Of a stretch of 64,000 nt of DNA, positions 34,201 to 43,489 are shown in pieces. Source of the stretch: Prevotellaceae bacterium. Lineage in GTDB: Bacteria > Bacteroidota > Bacteroidia > Bacteroidales > UBA932. The number at the start of each line of letters is the position of its first letter. Within the stretch, counting starts at the first letter, position 1. The position numbers and the translations under genes are program-made. The notes under the pieces were generated by a model. The model worked only from the letters and a program-made list of their open reading frames with translations, was not told the DNA's origin and did no database searches. Where the stretch lies: positions 62,001 to 126,000 of the forward strand of contig JAISLK010000037.1 of assembly GCA_031290935.1 (NCBI GenBank). Reading direction: 5' to 3'.

Positions 34201-37200
34201 ATGCACAAAATCTTTTTGATTGCCGCCTGCCTGTTTTTTACGGGCAAAGGCGTTGTGTGGGCGCAGCCCGTACAGGTAAACGGCGTGGTCACAGAAAACC
34301 GGCAACCCCTGGCAGGCGTGTCGGTCATAGTAAAAGGAAGTTCCGCCGTCAGTATCACCGACGTCGACGGCCGCTATTCTATTGCTGCGCCGGAGGGGGC
34401 AGTACTGGTTTTCTCTTTCATGGGGCTTAAAACGCAGGAAATCGACGTGGGCAACCGTACGGTCATCAATGTGGAAATGGAAGCGGACGTGGCAGAATTG
34501 GAGGAAGTAATCGTTGTGGCGTACGGGACGGCGACGCGGCGGGCTTTCACCGGCGCAGCAAGCGTTATCAAGAGCGCGGATATTGCCAAACGCCAATCGT
34601 CGAACATCACGAATATGCTTACAGGGCAGGTGGCGGGGCTGCAAACGGCCAGTTCCAGCGGGCAGCCGGGGGCGCCGGCGGCTATCCGTATCCGGGGGCT
34701 GGGTTCGTATTCGGCGTCGTCGGCGCCGCTGTTTGTGGTGGACGGCATGCCCTACGAAGGCGGGCTGGAAAATATTAACGCTGCCGATATTGAATCTATC
34801 AATGTATTGAAAGACGCTACGTCGAGTTCGCTCTATGGCGCACGGGGCGCCAATGGGGTAATTATTATCACCACCAGGAGCGGCAAATCGCGCGACGCCG
34901 TTATAACAGTGGATGCAAAAGCCGGCGTCAATTCCCGCGCACTGTGCGACTACGACGTGATTAAAGACCCTGCCCTGTTTTACGAAACGCACTACCGGGC
35001 TATCTATAACTATGCAAGCAGGCAACCCGGGCAAACCCCCGCTTCGGCGGATGCGTTTGCCAATGCCCATATGATAAACAATAATTCCTACGGGCTTATA
35101 TATAATGTGTACGATATTCCCCAGGGGGAGGCAATGATTGTAAACGGTAAACTGAATCCCGCCGCTACACTGGGGCGGATGGTTACCAGCCAGGGCGGGC
35201 AGTACTGGCTGCAGCCCGACGACTGGGCAAAGGAGGCCTACCGCCGGTCATTGCGCCAGGAGTATAACATCACCGTGAACGGCAGCAGCGAAAAGGGTTC
35301 CAACTATTTCTCGGCAGGTTTTTTGAGCGACAAGGGATTTGTGGCAGGCTCCGATTTCAGGCGGTTCACCGCCCGCGTGCGTTCCGACTGTCAGGTGAAA
35401 AAATGGTTGAAAGTTGGCGCCACGGCAGGTTATGCGCACACCGCGGGCAACTATATAGACGCTACCGGCAACAGCAGCGCAAATATTTTTTACAGTATCC
35501 GTTCCATGGGGCCGATTTACCCGGTGTTTGTGCGGGACGCCAACAAGCAGGTGGTAACAGACCCGCAGGGGCGCCCCCTGTATGACTGGGGCGATAAAAT
35601 CTACGGCGTCCGGCCGGTGATGCCGCTGTCAAATCCTGTGGCAGGGAATATGCTTAACACGAACGGCGACGATATAAATAATTTGAACGCAAATACCTTT
35701 GCAGAAATAACCTTCCTGGAGGATTTTTCATTCAAGTTGAGCGCCGGCGCCGACTGGGTGGACGACCGCACGACGGAGTTTACCAACCGTTACTACGGGC
35801 AGTACGCCCCGTCGAACGGGATTATTCGCAAACAGCACTGGCGGCTGTTTACCGTCAATTTGCAGCAACTGTTGAACTGGAAACGCCGGTTCGGCAATCA
35901 TCATTTAGACGCAATGCTCGGTCATGAGTATTATAACCGGCAGGTCGCTTTCCTTTCCGGCTCGCGGAGCAATGCGTTTAACGATGAAAAAATGGAAATA
36001 AACGCCGCCGTATCCAACCCTTCTGCCAATTCCTACCTGACGGAATACAATATTGAAGGCTTCTTCGGGCGCGTGCAGTATGATTACGGGCAACGTTATT
36101 TTGCTTCGGCAAGCTACCGCCGCGACGGCACTTCGCGTTTCCACCCGCATCACCGGTGGGGTAACTTCTGGTCAGCCGGCGTGGCCTGGCTGGTGAATGA
36201 AGAGGCGTTCTTCCACGCGCCGCAGGTGGATTTATTAAAGTTCAAACTGAGCTATGGCTCGCAGGGAAACGATAATATCGGGGGGTACCTGTATGACGAC
36301 CGTTTCCGCATTGCCACTTCGCCGGCCGGCATCGGGTTGACGGTTATCGGGCTGGGAAACCCCCGTATTACATGGGAAACAAATTATAACTTCAATGCCG
36401 GCGTGGAATTTCAGCTGTTCGATAAACGGCTGGGCGGGAATATTGAGTACTTTATTCGCCGGTCGGGCAATTTGCTGTTCAACGTGCCGCTGCCGCCTTC
36501 CTTCGGGTTCGGCAGCATCGGTGAAAATGCCGGGGCGATGCGTAATAACGGCTTTGAGCTGGAAATTACCGGTACGCCGGTAAAGAATGAGCGCCTGCTG
36601 TGGACGCTTTCTTTCCATGCCACGCATTTCGTAAATGTCATTACCAAACTGCCGGCGGCGCGAAAGGACGGTTTTGAAACGGGCAGCTACCGCATTGAGG
36701 AAGGGAAATCGCGCTATGAATGGTATATGCCGCAATATGCCGGCGTAGACGACAGCGGCCGTTCGACATGGTACGTCAATGTGAAAGACGCGGAAGGGCA
36801 TATTACCGGCAGGGAGGCTACCGCCAACTATGCCCTCGCCAGCTATTATTTTTCCGGTTCGTCTATCCCCGGCCTTTTCGGCGGGATTTCCACCGCTGTG
36901 GAAGCCGCCGGCATGGATTTCAGCTTTGCGCTGGCTTACCAGCTCGGCGGGCGCAGCTATGACGCCGGCTACGCCGCCCTGATGTACGTCCCCTCGTCCG
37001 CACAGAAAGGGTATGCATGGCATAAGGATATACAGAAAGCATGGTCGGAAAATAACCGTTCGTCCAACATCCCGCGCCTGCAATTCGCCGACGCCTCGGT
37101 AACCAATATATCCGACCGTTTCCTGACGAGCGCTTCCTGCCTCAGCATCCAGAATATTATCGTAGGCTATACGTTTCCGAAAGCATGGACGTCGAAAATA

Positions 37201-37359
37201 TACCTTTCCTCCCTGCGTATTTTCGCTGTGGCGGATAATGTCTTTCTGTTCTCGGCGCGGAAAGGTTTCGACCCGCGCCAAAGTTTCGACGGCAGCGCGT
37301 CGGCACAACAATACGCCCCGGCGCGAACCGTTTCCGCCGGCGTGTCGGTGAAGTTTTAA
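34201..37359 (+). CDS. SusC/RagA-family TonB-linked outer membrane protein
   Basis: VNGVVTENRQPLAGVSVIVKGS; SINVLKDATSSSLYGARGANGVIIITT. Confidence 0.97.
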   Translation: MHKIFLIAACLFFTGKGVVWAQPVQVNGVVTENRQPLAGVSVIVKGSSAVSITDVDGRYSIAAPEGAVLVFSFMGLKTQEIDVGNRTVINVEMEADVAELEEVIVVAYGTATRRAFTGAASVIKSADIAKRQSSNITNMLTGQVAGLQTASSSGQPGAPAAIRIRGLGSYSASSAPLFVVDGMPYEGGLENINAADIESINVLKDATSSSLYGARGANGVIIITTRSGKSRDAVITVDAKAGVNSRALCDYDVIKDPALFYETHYRAIYNYASRQPGQTPASADAFANAHMINNNSYGLIYNVYDIPQGEAMIVNGKLNPAATLGRMVTSQGGQYWLQPDDWAKEAYRRSLRQEYNITVNGSSEKGSNYFSAGFLSDKGFVAGSDFRRFTARVRSDCQVKKWLKVGATAGYAHTAGNYIDATGNSSANIFYSIRSMGPIYPVFVRDANKQVVTDPQGRPLYDWGDKIYGVRPVMPLSNPVAGNMLNTNGDDINNLNANTFAEITFLEDFSFKLSAGADWVDDRTTEFTNRYYGQYAPSNGIIRKQHWRLFTVNLQQLLNWKRRFGNHHLDAMLGHEYYNRQVAFLSGSRSNAFNDEKMEINAAVSNPSANSYLTEYNIEGFFGRVQYDYGQRYFASASYRRDGTSRFHPHHRWGNFWSAGVAWLVNEEAFFHAPQVDLLKFKLSYGSQGNDNIGGYLYDDRFRIATSPAGIGLTVIGLGNPRITWETNYNFNAGVEFQLFDKRLGGNIEYFIRRSGNLLFNVPLPPSFGFGSIGENAGAMRNNGFELEITGTPVKNERLLWTLSFHATHFVNVITKLPAARKDGFETGSYRIEEGKSRYEWYMPQYAGVDDSGRSTWYVNVKDAEGHITGREATANYALASYYFSGSSIPGLFGGISTAVEAAGMDFSFALAYQLGGRSYDAGYAALMYVPSSAQKGYAWHKDIQKAWSENNRSSNIPRLQFADASVTNISDRFLTSASCLSIQNIIVGYTFPKAWTSKIYLSSLRIFAVADNVFLFSARKGFDPRQSFDGSASAQQYAPARTVSAGVSVKF

Positions 37360-37435
37360 TTTACACCATATATATAATGGTACATTTTACACCATATATA
37401 TAACAGTACATTTTTACACCATAATATATATACAT
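37360..37435. repeat. Short tandem repeat (26-27 bp period) between susC and susD
   Basis: tttacaccatatatataa(tgg/cag)tacatt repeated about 2.7 times. Confidence 0.85.
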
Positions 37436-37436
37436 C

Positions 37437-39014
37437 ATGAAAAAATACAGGATATACCCCACCGTTGCGGCTACCGGCCGTGCATGTGTAGCCCTCCTGC
37501 TGCTATCCGGCATGGCGGGCTGCCTGAAAGAAACGTTCCCGAAAGACGATACCGCCCTTGGCCGGGAAATTGCCGGGGCCTCGCCCGGCTACTTCGCCGC
37601 CGGCATTGACGCATGGATGATTTCCAATTCTGTGGGCGCATGGGGTTACAGCCATTATGATTTCGGCTACCCGTCCATTATGATTATGACGGATATGGAA
37701 GGGCAGGATATAGCGCCGATGAATAAATATAATACTTTCGGGGCTTTCTATACGGTGCAGAACCTGGGCCCGGATTATGTAACCGTACAGGTTCCATGGA
37801 ATTTCTTTACCAAGCTGCTTAAACTGTCCAACATCGCCATCGCCGCGCTGGACAGCGCTTCCGTGAATACGGAAGCAAAAACCGTACTGGCGCAGGCGTA
37901 CGCCTACCGCGCATTCGCCTATTTCCAGCTGGCGCAGCTCTACCAGTACACCTATAAGGGGCATGAACAGGCGCCGGCAGCGCCCATTGTTCCCGAAAAC
38001 ATCACGCTCGAGCAGGCGCGGAACAACCCCCGCGCGACGGTGGAAACAGTGTACCGGCAAATCCTCCGCGACCTTGCCGCCGCCGAAAGGCTGATGGAAA
38101 ACACCCCGTATGTGCGCCCTTCGGCGGCGAAAATCAACCTGAATGTCATCCAGGGGCTGCTGGCGCGGGTATATTTGGTGATGCACGAGTTTGACAGGGC
38201 GCGGCAATACGCCGCCCTGGCCGGAAAGGGCTTCCGGCCGCTGTCCGAAGCGCAGTACTTTGACCCGGCGAGCGGGTTTAACGACCTCGCCGCACAGCAG
38301 TCATGGATATGGGGGCTGGACGTTACGGCAGAGGACGGGTGCACGAAAACCGGCATCATCAATTTCCCCGGGCAGATGTGCAATACCTACCTCGCCGGCT
38401 ATGCCGCCGCGGGCTATGCCAAAATGATTGACGCCGCCCTTTACCACAGTATCCCCGACGCCGACTGGCGAAAAAAGGCATGGCTGGCGAAAGATACGGA
38501 AATCATCCCCGGCTTCCGCCTCCCGAAATACAGTTCCATGAAATTTAAACCCTGTGCCGGCGATATGAAAAACAACCGGCAGGCATGCGACATCCCCCTG
38601 ATGCGCGTAGAAGAGATGATGCTCATCGAAGCCGAAGCAGCCGCCCGCGGAAGCGCCGGGCTGGACGCCGGGAAAAAACTGCTGGACGGCTTCCTCGCCC
38701 TGCGTACCCGGAGCGGGCAAAGCCAAACCTCGCAAGCCGCCTCCGTCGCCGGCCTGGTGGATGAAATCTGGAAACAGCGGCGTATTGAGTTCTGGGGCGA
38801 GGGGCTGTCGTTCTTCGATATCAAACGCCTTGAAAAAGGCATTACCCGCAGCTACCCCGGCACAAACCACCAAATGAACGCCCGCTACAATACCTCCACA
38901 ACACCCTACTGGATGAATTTCTGCATCAGCCGCTCGGAAACAAATACCAACAAAGGCATCCCGCCGGAAATGAATAACCCCGAGCCGAAAAAACCGGAAG
39001 ACGGGGGGATGTGA
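37437..39014 (+). CDS. SusD/RagB-family lipoprotein
   Basis: Lipobox LSGMAGCLKE; C-terminal RRIEFWGEGLSFFDIKRLEKG. Confidence 0.93.
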   Translation: MKKYRIYPTVAATGRACVALLLLSGMAGCLKETFPKDDTALGREIAGASPGYFAAGIDAWMISNSVGAWGYSHYDFGYPSIMIMTDMEGQDIAPMNKYNTFGAFYTVQNLGPDYVTVQVPWNFFTKLLKLSNIAIAALDSASVNTEAKTVLAQAYAYRAFAYFQLAQLYQYTYKGHEQAPAAPIVPENITLEQARNNPRATVETVYRQILRDLAAAERLMENTPYVRPSAAKINLNVIQGLLARVYLVMHEFDRARQYAALAGKGFRPLSEAQYFDPASGFNDLAAQQSWIWGLDVTAEDGCTKTGIINFPGQMCNTYLAGYAAAGYAKMIDAALYHSIPDADWRKKAWLAKDTEIIPGFRLPKYSSMKFKPCAGDMKNNRQACDIPLMRVEEMMLIEAEAAARGSAGLDAGKKLLDGFLALRTRSGQSQTSQAASVAGLVDEIWKQRRIEFWGEGLSFFDIKRLEKGITRSYPGTNHQMNARYNTSTTPYWMNFCISRSETNTNKGIPPEMNNPEPKKPEDGGM

Positions 39015-39066
39015 TAATGTGCTAATGTGATTAATTGTTTAATGTGATTAATTAGTCTGGCGCCGG
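39012..39066. repeat. Dispersed 3' motif (ATAATGTGCTAATGTGATTAATT ... CTGGCGCCGG), copy A
   Basis: Near reverse complement of 41342-41380. Confidence 0.75.
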
Positions 39067-39131
39067 CATGAAATCGCCAGATTATTTATTTTACGTATCT
39101 TTGCGCGGGAAAAACCAAAACTAAAAATAAT

Positions 39132-39884
39132 ATGTATAAAAAAATTGTAGCAGGAAACTGGAAAATGAATACCACCTTCCAGGAAGGGGAAGCGCTGGTA
39201 AAGGCCATTATTGCCGGGAAAAAGGAAACGCCGGCGGATGTATCGCTGATTGTAGCGCCGCCGTTTACGCATCTTTGTTGCCTTACGGAGCCCTTGCGCA
39301 AGGCGGGTATCGGTACGGCGGCGCAAAATTGCGCGTCGGAAGAGAAAGGCGCATACACCGGCGAAGTGTCGGCAAAAATGCTGGCCTCCATTGGCGTCGA
39401 ATATTGTATTATCGGGCATTCCGAACGCCGCGAATACTATGGTGAGACGAATGAAATTTTATTCAAGAAAGTGCAGCAGGCTTTATCCGCGGGCTTGCGC
39501 CCTGTCTTTTGCGTCGGCGAAGTGCTGGCGGAACGCGAAGCCAACCGTCATTTTGAAGTGGTGGCGCAACAATTGGGCGAAGTCCTTTTGAAATTAACGC
39601 CGGCGGATTTTGCAAAAATAATTGTCGCTTACGAACCGGTATGGGCTATCGGCACCGGGAAGACGGCTACTTCGGCGCAGGCGCAGGAAATACATGCGCA
39701 TATCCGCAAGACGCTGGCAGGCCGGTTCGGCGCGGCGGCCGAGGATACGGCTATTTTATACGGCGGCAGCTGCAAACCTTCGAATGCAAAGGAACTGTTT
39801 GCGCAGCCCGACGTCGCCGGCGGCCTGATTGGCGGCGCATCGCTCGTTGCCGACGACTTTATCGCTATCGCGAAAAGCTACTAA
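39132..39884 (+). CDS. tpiA: Triosephosphate isomerase
   Basis: AGNWKMN, IIGHSERR, AYEPVWAIGTGKTAT, YGGSCKPSNA. Confidence 0.98.
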   Translation: MYKKIVAGNWKMNTTFQEGEALVKAIIAGKKETPADVSLIVAPPFTHLCCLTEPLRKAGIGTAAQNCASEEKGAYTGEVSAKMLASIGVEYCIIGHSERREYYGETNEILFKKVQQALSAGLRPVFCVGEVLAEREANRHFEVVAQQLGEVLLKLTPADFAKIIVAYEPVWAIGTGKTATSAQAQEIHAHIRKTLAGRFGAAAEDTAILYGGSCKPSNAKELFAQPDVAGGLIGGASLVADDFIAIAKSY

Positions 39885-39904
39885 GGGCGCTGCATTGATG
39901 TATG

Positions 39905-39996
39905 AGTTGAGAGTTGAAAGTTGAAAGTTGAAAGTTGAAAGTTAACTGGCGCCAGCTAATTTTCAACTTTCAACTTTCAACTCTCAACTCTCAACT
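39905..39996. repeat. Long inverted repeat of 7-bp units centred on CTGGCGCCAG
   Basis: agttgagagttgaaagttgaaagttgaaag... / ...ctttcaactttcaactctcaactctcaact flanking aactggcgccagct. Confidence 0.9.
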
Positions 39997-41302
39997 AAAT
40001 CACTTCTGCTACCACAAAGTTACTGCCCCCGACGAAAATGACATCGCCGGGGGCAGCGCGGTTTTTGGCCATGGAGAGGGCTTCCCGTACATTCGGGACA
40101 GTTTCGCCGGAGAGGCCGGCGGCATGGCATTGCGCCGCAAGTTCAGCGGCGTCGAGGGCGCGCGGCAAAGCGGCCTGCGTGAAATAATAGCATGCGTCGC
40201 GCGGCAGCAGGGGCAGTATGGCCGACAAGTCTTTGTCGGCTACCACGCCAAATACGATATGCAGGCGGTTGTGCGGCATATCCGCCAGCTGTTTCAAGCT
40301 ATGCTGCAGCCCGTGCGCATTGTGCCCGGTATCGCAGATGACCGTCGGGTTGCTTTCCAGTATTTCCCATCGCCCGCGCAGGCCTGTAAGGCGGGCGGCC
40401 TGTTCCAGGCCATCAAGGATGCTGCGGGTGGAAACCGCCACAGGGCGGGGAAGCGAACGCAATACTTCCAGCGCCGCCAGCGCCGTCCGGGCATTGTACC
40501 GCTGGTATTCGCCCAGCAAATCCACCGCCACGCGGAGCGCGGCCAGCGGGGCGCCGGCGTACTGCACGATGAAATGTTGCAGGCGGTCATATACGCCGTC
40601 GGGCGTTACGTGTACGCAGTCTTTGGCAAACAGCAGCGGGGCTTTTTGCTTTGCCGCTGTTTCCCGGAATACATGTTCCGTTTCCGGCAAAGCCTCGCCA
40701 ATCACTGCGGGCGTGCGCCTTTTAATAATGCCGGCTTTTTCGCGGGCGATGGCTTCCAGGGTGCCGCCGAGGTGTTCCGTATGGTCTAACCCGATGTTGG
40801 TAATCACGCTCAGCGCCGGGCGGATAATATTGGTAGCGTCCAGCCGCCCGCCCATGCCTGTTTCCACGACGGCGATATCCACTTCCCGGCGGGCAAAATA
40901 ATCGAACGCCAGCGCCGTGGTCATCTCAAAAAACGACGCCCGGTTTTTTTCTATCCACGGATAATGTGCATTGACGAAATCCAGCACTGCAGCCGGGAAG
41001 ATGGGGGCGCCGTTGACTTTTATACGTTCGCGGAAATCTTTCAGGTGCGGCGAGGTATATAGCCCCACCCTGTAACCCGCCGCCTGCAGGGCGGCCGCCA
41101 GCATGTGCGACACGGAGCCTTTGCCGTTCGTGCCTGCGACATGAATACATCTGTATTTACGGTGCGGATGCCCGAAGTATTTATCCAATGCTTCCGGCGT
41201 AGCCAAACCGGCTTTGTACGCCGCCTTCCCTATCGACTGGTACATCGGCAACCGTTCAAACAAACAGGCTGCCGCGTCCTCATAAATTGTAAATCGAGCC
41301 AT
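39995..41302 (-). CDS. folC: Bifunctional folylpolyglutamate/dihydrofolate synthase
   Basis: HVAGTNGKGSVSHMLA; GMGGRLDATNI; CDTGHNAHG. Confidence 0.95.
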   Translation of the reverse strand: MARFTIYEDAAACLFERLPMYQSIGKAAYKAGLATPEALDKYFGHPHRKYRCIHVAGTNGKGSVSHMLAAALQAAGYRVGLYTSPHLKDFRERIKVNGAPIFPAAVLDFVNAHYPWIEKNRASFFEMTTALAFDYFARREVDIAVVETGMGGRLDATNIIRPALSVITNIGLDHTEHLGGTLEAIAREKAGIIKRRTPAVIGEALPETEHVFRETAAKQKAPLLFAKDCVHVTPDGVYDRLQHFIVQYAGAPLAALRVAVDLLGEYQRYNARTALAALEVLRSLPRPVAVSTRSILDGLEQAARLTGLRGRWEILESNPTVICDTGHNAHGLQHSLKQLADMPHNRLHIVFGVVADKDLSAILPLLPRDACYYFTQAALPRALDAAELAAQCHAAGLSGETVPNVREALSMAKNRAAPGDVIFVGGSNFVVAEVI

Positions 41303-41341
41303 CTTTTTTAGTTGTAAATCATAAGTTGTAAATCACACATC

Positions 41342-41380
41342 GGCCGGCGCCAGCCCAATTAATCACATTAGCACATTATT
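41342..41380. repeat. Dispersed 3' motif, copy B (inverted relative to 39012-39066)
   Basis: ggccggcgccagcccaattaatcacattagcacattatt. Confidence 0.75.
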
Positions 41381-41867
41381 TTTTCCATTCCGCTACTTCC
41401 AGCCCGGCGATAGCGCCGTTGTCTATGGTAAACCGCAGGGCGGTGCGTACGGTATGAAAGCCATATATGCCGGCCGCCCCGGGGTTCATGTGGAGCAGGT
41501 TTAATTTTTTATCGTGCATTACTTTTAAAATATGCGAATGCCCGGAAATAAACAGCTGCGGCGGGCTTTTTAGCAATTCCTGCAGCACGGCGGGTTCATA
41601 ACGCCCGGGATAACCGCCGATATGCGTCATCAACGTTTCCACCTTTTCTACGGTAAAGCGCAGCGCCGCCGGGTAAACGCGCCGGACGTCCGCGCCGTCG
41701 ATATTGCCATACACGGCGCGCAGCGGTTTGAACGCCGCTATTTCATCGGCTATCGCCAAAGAGCCGATATCCCCGGCATGCCATATTTCATCTGCGTCCT
41801 GGAAGAAACGGCGCAGTTTTTCATCCCAGAGATGATGCGTATCCGAAAGCAAGCCGACAGTTTTCAT
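41376..41867 (-). CDS. YfcE/MJ0936-type metallophosphoesterase
   Basis: LLSDTHHLWDEK, HAGDIGS, YGNIDG, SGHSH; start at MKTVGLLSDTHH. Confidence 0.92.
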   Translation of the reverse strand: MKTVGLLSDTHHLWDEKLRRFFQDADEIWHAGDIGSLAIADEIAAFKPLRAVYGNIDGADVRRVYPAALRFTVEKVETLMTHIGGYPGRYEPAVLQELLKSPPQLFISGHSHILKVMHDKKLNLLHMNPGAAGIYGFHTVRTALRFTIDNGAIAGLEVAEWKK

Positions 41868-42080
41868 TAGCGAAAAAAAATAATGGTGCAAAAATACTAT
41901 TTTTTCCGGGAAGGGAAAGGGTCGAAGGGGCAAGGGGGATGCCGCGCCGGGGATGTACCGGCGGCGAACCTTCCCGGGAGGACATTTTTGAGGTTTTATT
42001 TATCGCCGGGGCGTGGTGTAAAACGCCCCGCGGGCGTCGTTGCACAGGCTTTTTTAATGGATTTGATACTTCCGGCAGGG

Positions 42081-42320
42081 TTGCAACAGCTGTTGCAAGT
42101 CCGTTGCATTTTTGCGACAGGGTTGCAACAAGTGTTGCAAGTCCGTCGCACTTTTGCGACAGGGTTGCAACAAGTGTTGCAAGTCCGTTGCACTTTTGCG
42201 ACAGGGTTGCAACAGTTGTTGCAAGTTCGTCACACTTTTACGACAGGGTTGCAACAGTTGTTGCAAGTCCGTCGCATTTTTGCGACAGGGTTGCAACAGT
42301 TGTTGCAACCCTGTCGCAAA
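42081..42320. repeat. Intergenic tandem array 3, 5 units of 42 bp (2 x 21) plus a terminal inverted partial unit
   Basis: ttgcaacagttgttgcaagtccgtcgcatttttgcgacaggg; units start 42081, 42123, 42165, 42207, 42249; terminal 42-bp near-perfect palindrome at 42279-42320. Confidence 0.95.
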
Positions 42321-42435
42321 TCTGAAGCCGGGAGGAAAGGCAATACTTTTTTTGCATGGAGGAGGTATGTGCGGGTATTATTTCGTCCCTGCTTTGGTCA
42401 TAAAATAGTATCTTTGCATTATTAAAAAAAAATAT

Positions 42436-43467
42436 ATGTCAAAATCGATTATTCTTGTTACCGGCGGCACGGGGTACATTGGCTCGCATACCGTCGTAGC
42501 GTTACAGCAGGCGGGGTTTGAAGCCGTCATTATAGATAATTTGTCGAACTCCACCGCGGAGGTGGTCGACGGCATAGCGCGCATCACCGGCGCCCGCCCG
42601 CATTTTGAGCGGGTGGACTGTTGCGACCGGCATGCGGTGGCTGCGGTATTTGAGAAATACCCCGGCATTACGGCGGTTATTCATTTTGCCGCGTCCAAGG
42701 CGGTGGGCGAAAGCGTGGAGAAGCCTTTATTATATTACCGCAATAACCTGGTATCGCTGCTCAACGTGGTGGAAGAGATGCTGGCGCATGCCGTGTTATC
42801 TATTGTGTTTTCTTCGTCGTGCACGGTTTACGGCCAGCCCGCCGCGCTGCCGGTGACGGAAGATGCGCCGGTGCAGCCGGCGCTGTCGCCCTATGGCAAT
42901 ACGAAACAGATTTGCGAAGAGATTTTGCGGGATACCGCTGCTTCCTGCGCCTTGCAAGGCGTTTTGTTGCGTTACTTTAACCCGGTAGGCGCCCACCCGT
43001 CGGCGGAGATAGGCGAATGGCCGGTGGGCGTGCCGCAAAATTTAGTGCCGTTTATCACGCAAACGGCGGCAGGCGTCCGGAAAGAGCTAAGCGTTTTCGG
43101 CAATGACTACCATACGCCCGACGGCAGCTGTATCCGCGATTACATCAATGTGGTGGATTTGGCGCGCGCGCATGTGCAGGCCGTAAATTACCTGTTGGGC
43201 GGGAAAAATAAAACGGCGATGGACGTCTTTAATATCGGTACGGGCAAAGGGTTGTCGGTGCTGGAACTGGTTAGCGCTTTTCAAGAAGCTACGGGCGTAA
43301 AAATACCTTACAAAATTACCGGCCGCCGCGCCGGCGACATCGAGCAGGTATGGGCGAACCCCGGGAAAGCGCATGCCGTCCTGGGCTGGCATGCGCAGGA
43401 ATCTATTGAAGACACCCTGCGTTCCGCATGGAAATGGGAAAAGAAAGTCAGGGGAATTGAACAGTAG
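42436..43467 (+). CDS. galE: UDP-glucose 4-epimerase
   Basis: VTGGTGYIGSHTVVALQQAG; SSSCTVYG; RYFNPVGAHPS. Confidence 0.96.
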   Translation: MSKSIILVTGGTGYIGSHTVVALQQAGFEAVIIDNLSNSTAEVVDGIARITGARPHFERVDCCDRHAVAAVFEKYPGITAVIHFAASKAVGESVEKPLLYYRNNLVSLLNVVEEMLAHAVLSIVFSSSCTVYGQPAALPVTEDAPVQPALSPYGNTKQICEEILRDTAASCALQGVLLRYFNPVGAHPSAEIGEWPVGVPQNLVPFITQTAAGVRKELSVFGNDYHTPDGSCIRDYINVVDLARAHVQAVNYLLGGKNKTAMDVFNIGTGKGLSVLELVSAFQEATGVKIPYKITGRRAGDIEQVWANPGKAHAVLGWHAQESIEDTLRSAWKWEKKVRGIEQ

Positions 43468-43489
43468 AAAGTCATAAGTTGAAATCCGT

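Noticed and set aside
42054-42408. Overlapping ORFs with LLQPCRK / CNKCCKSVALLRQG repeats
   Set aside because: Translations of the 42-bp array in different frames on both strands; not credible proteins
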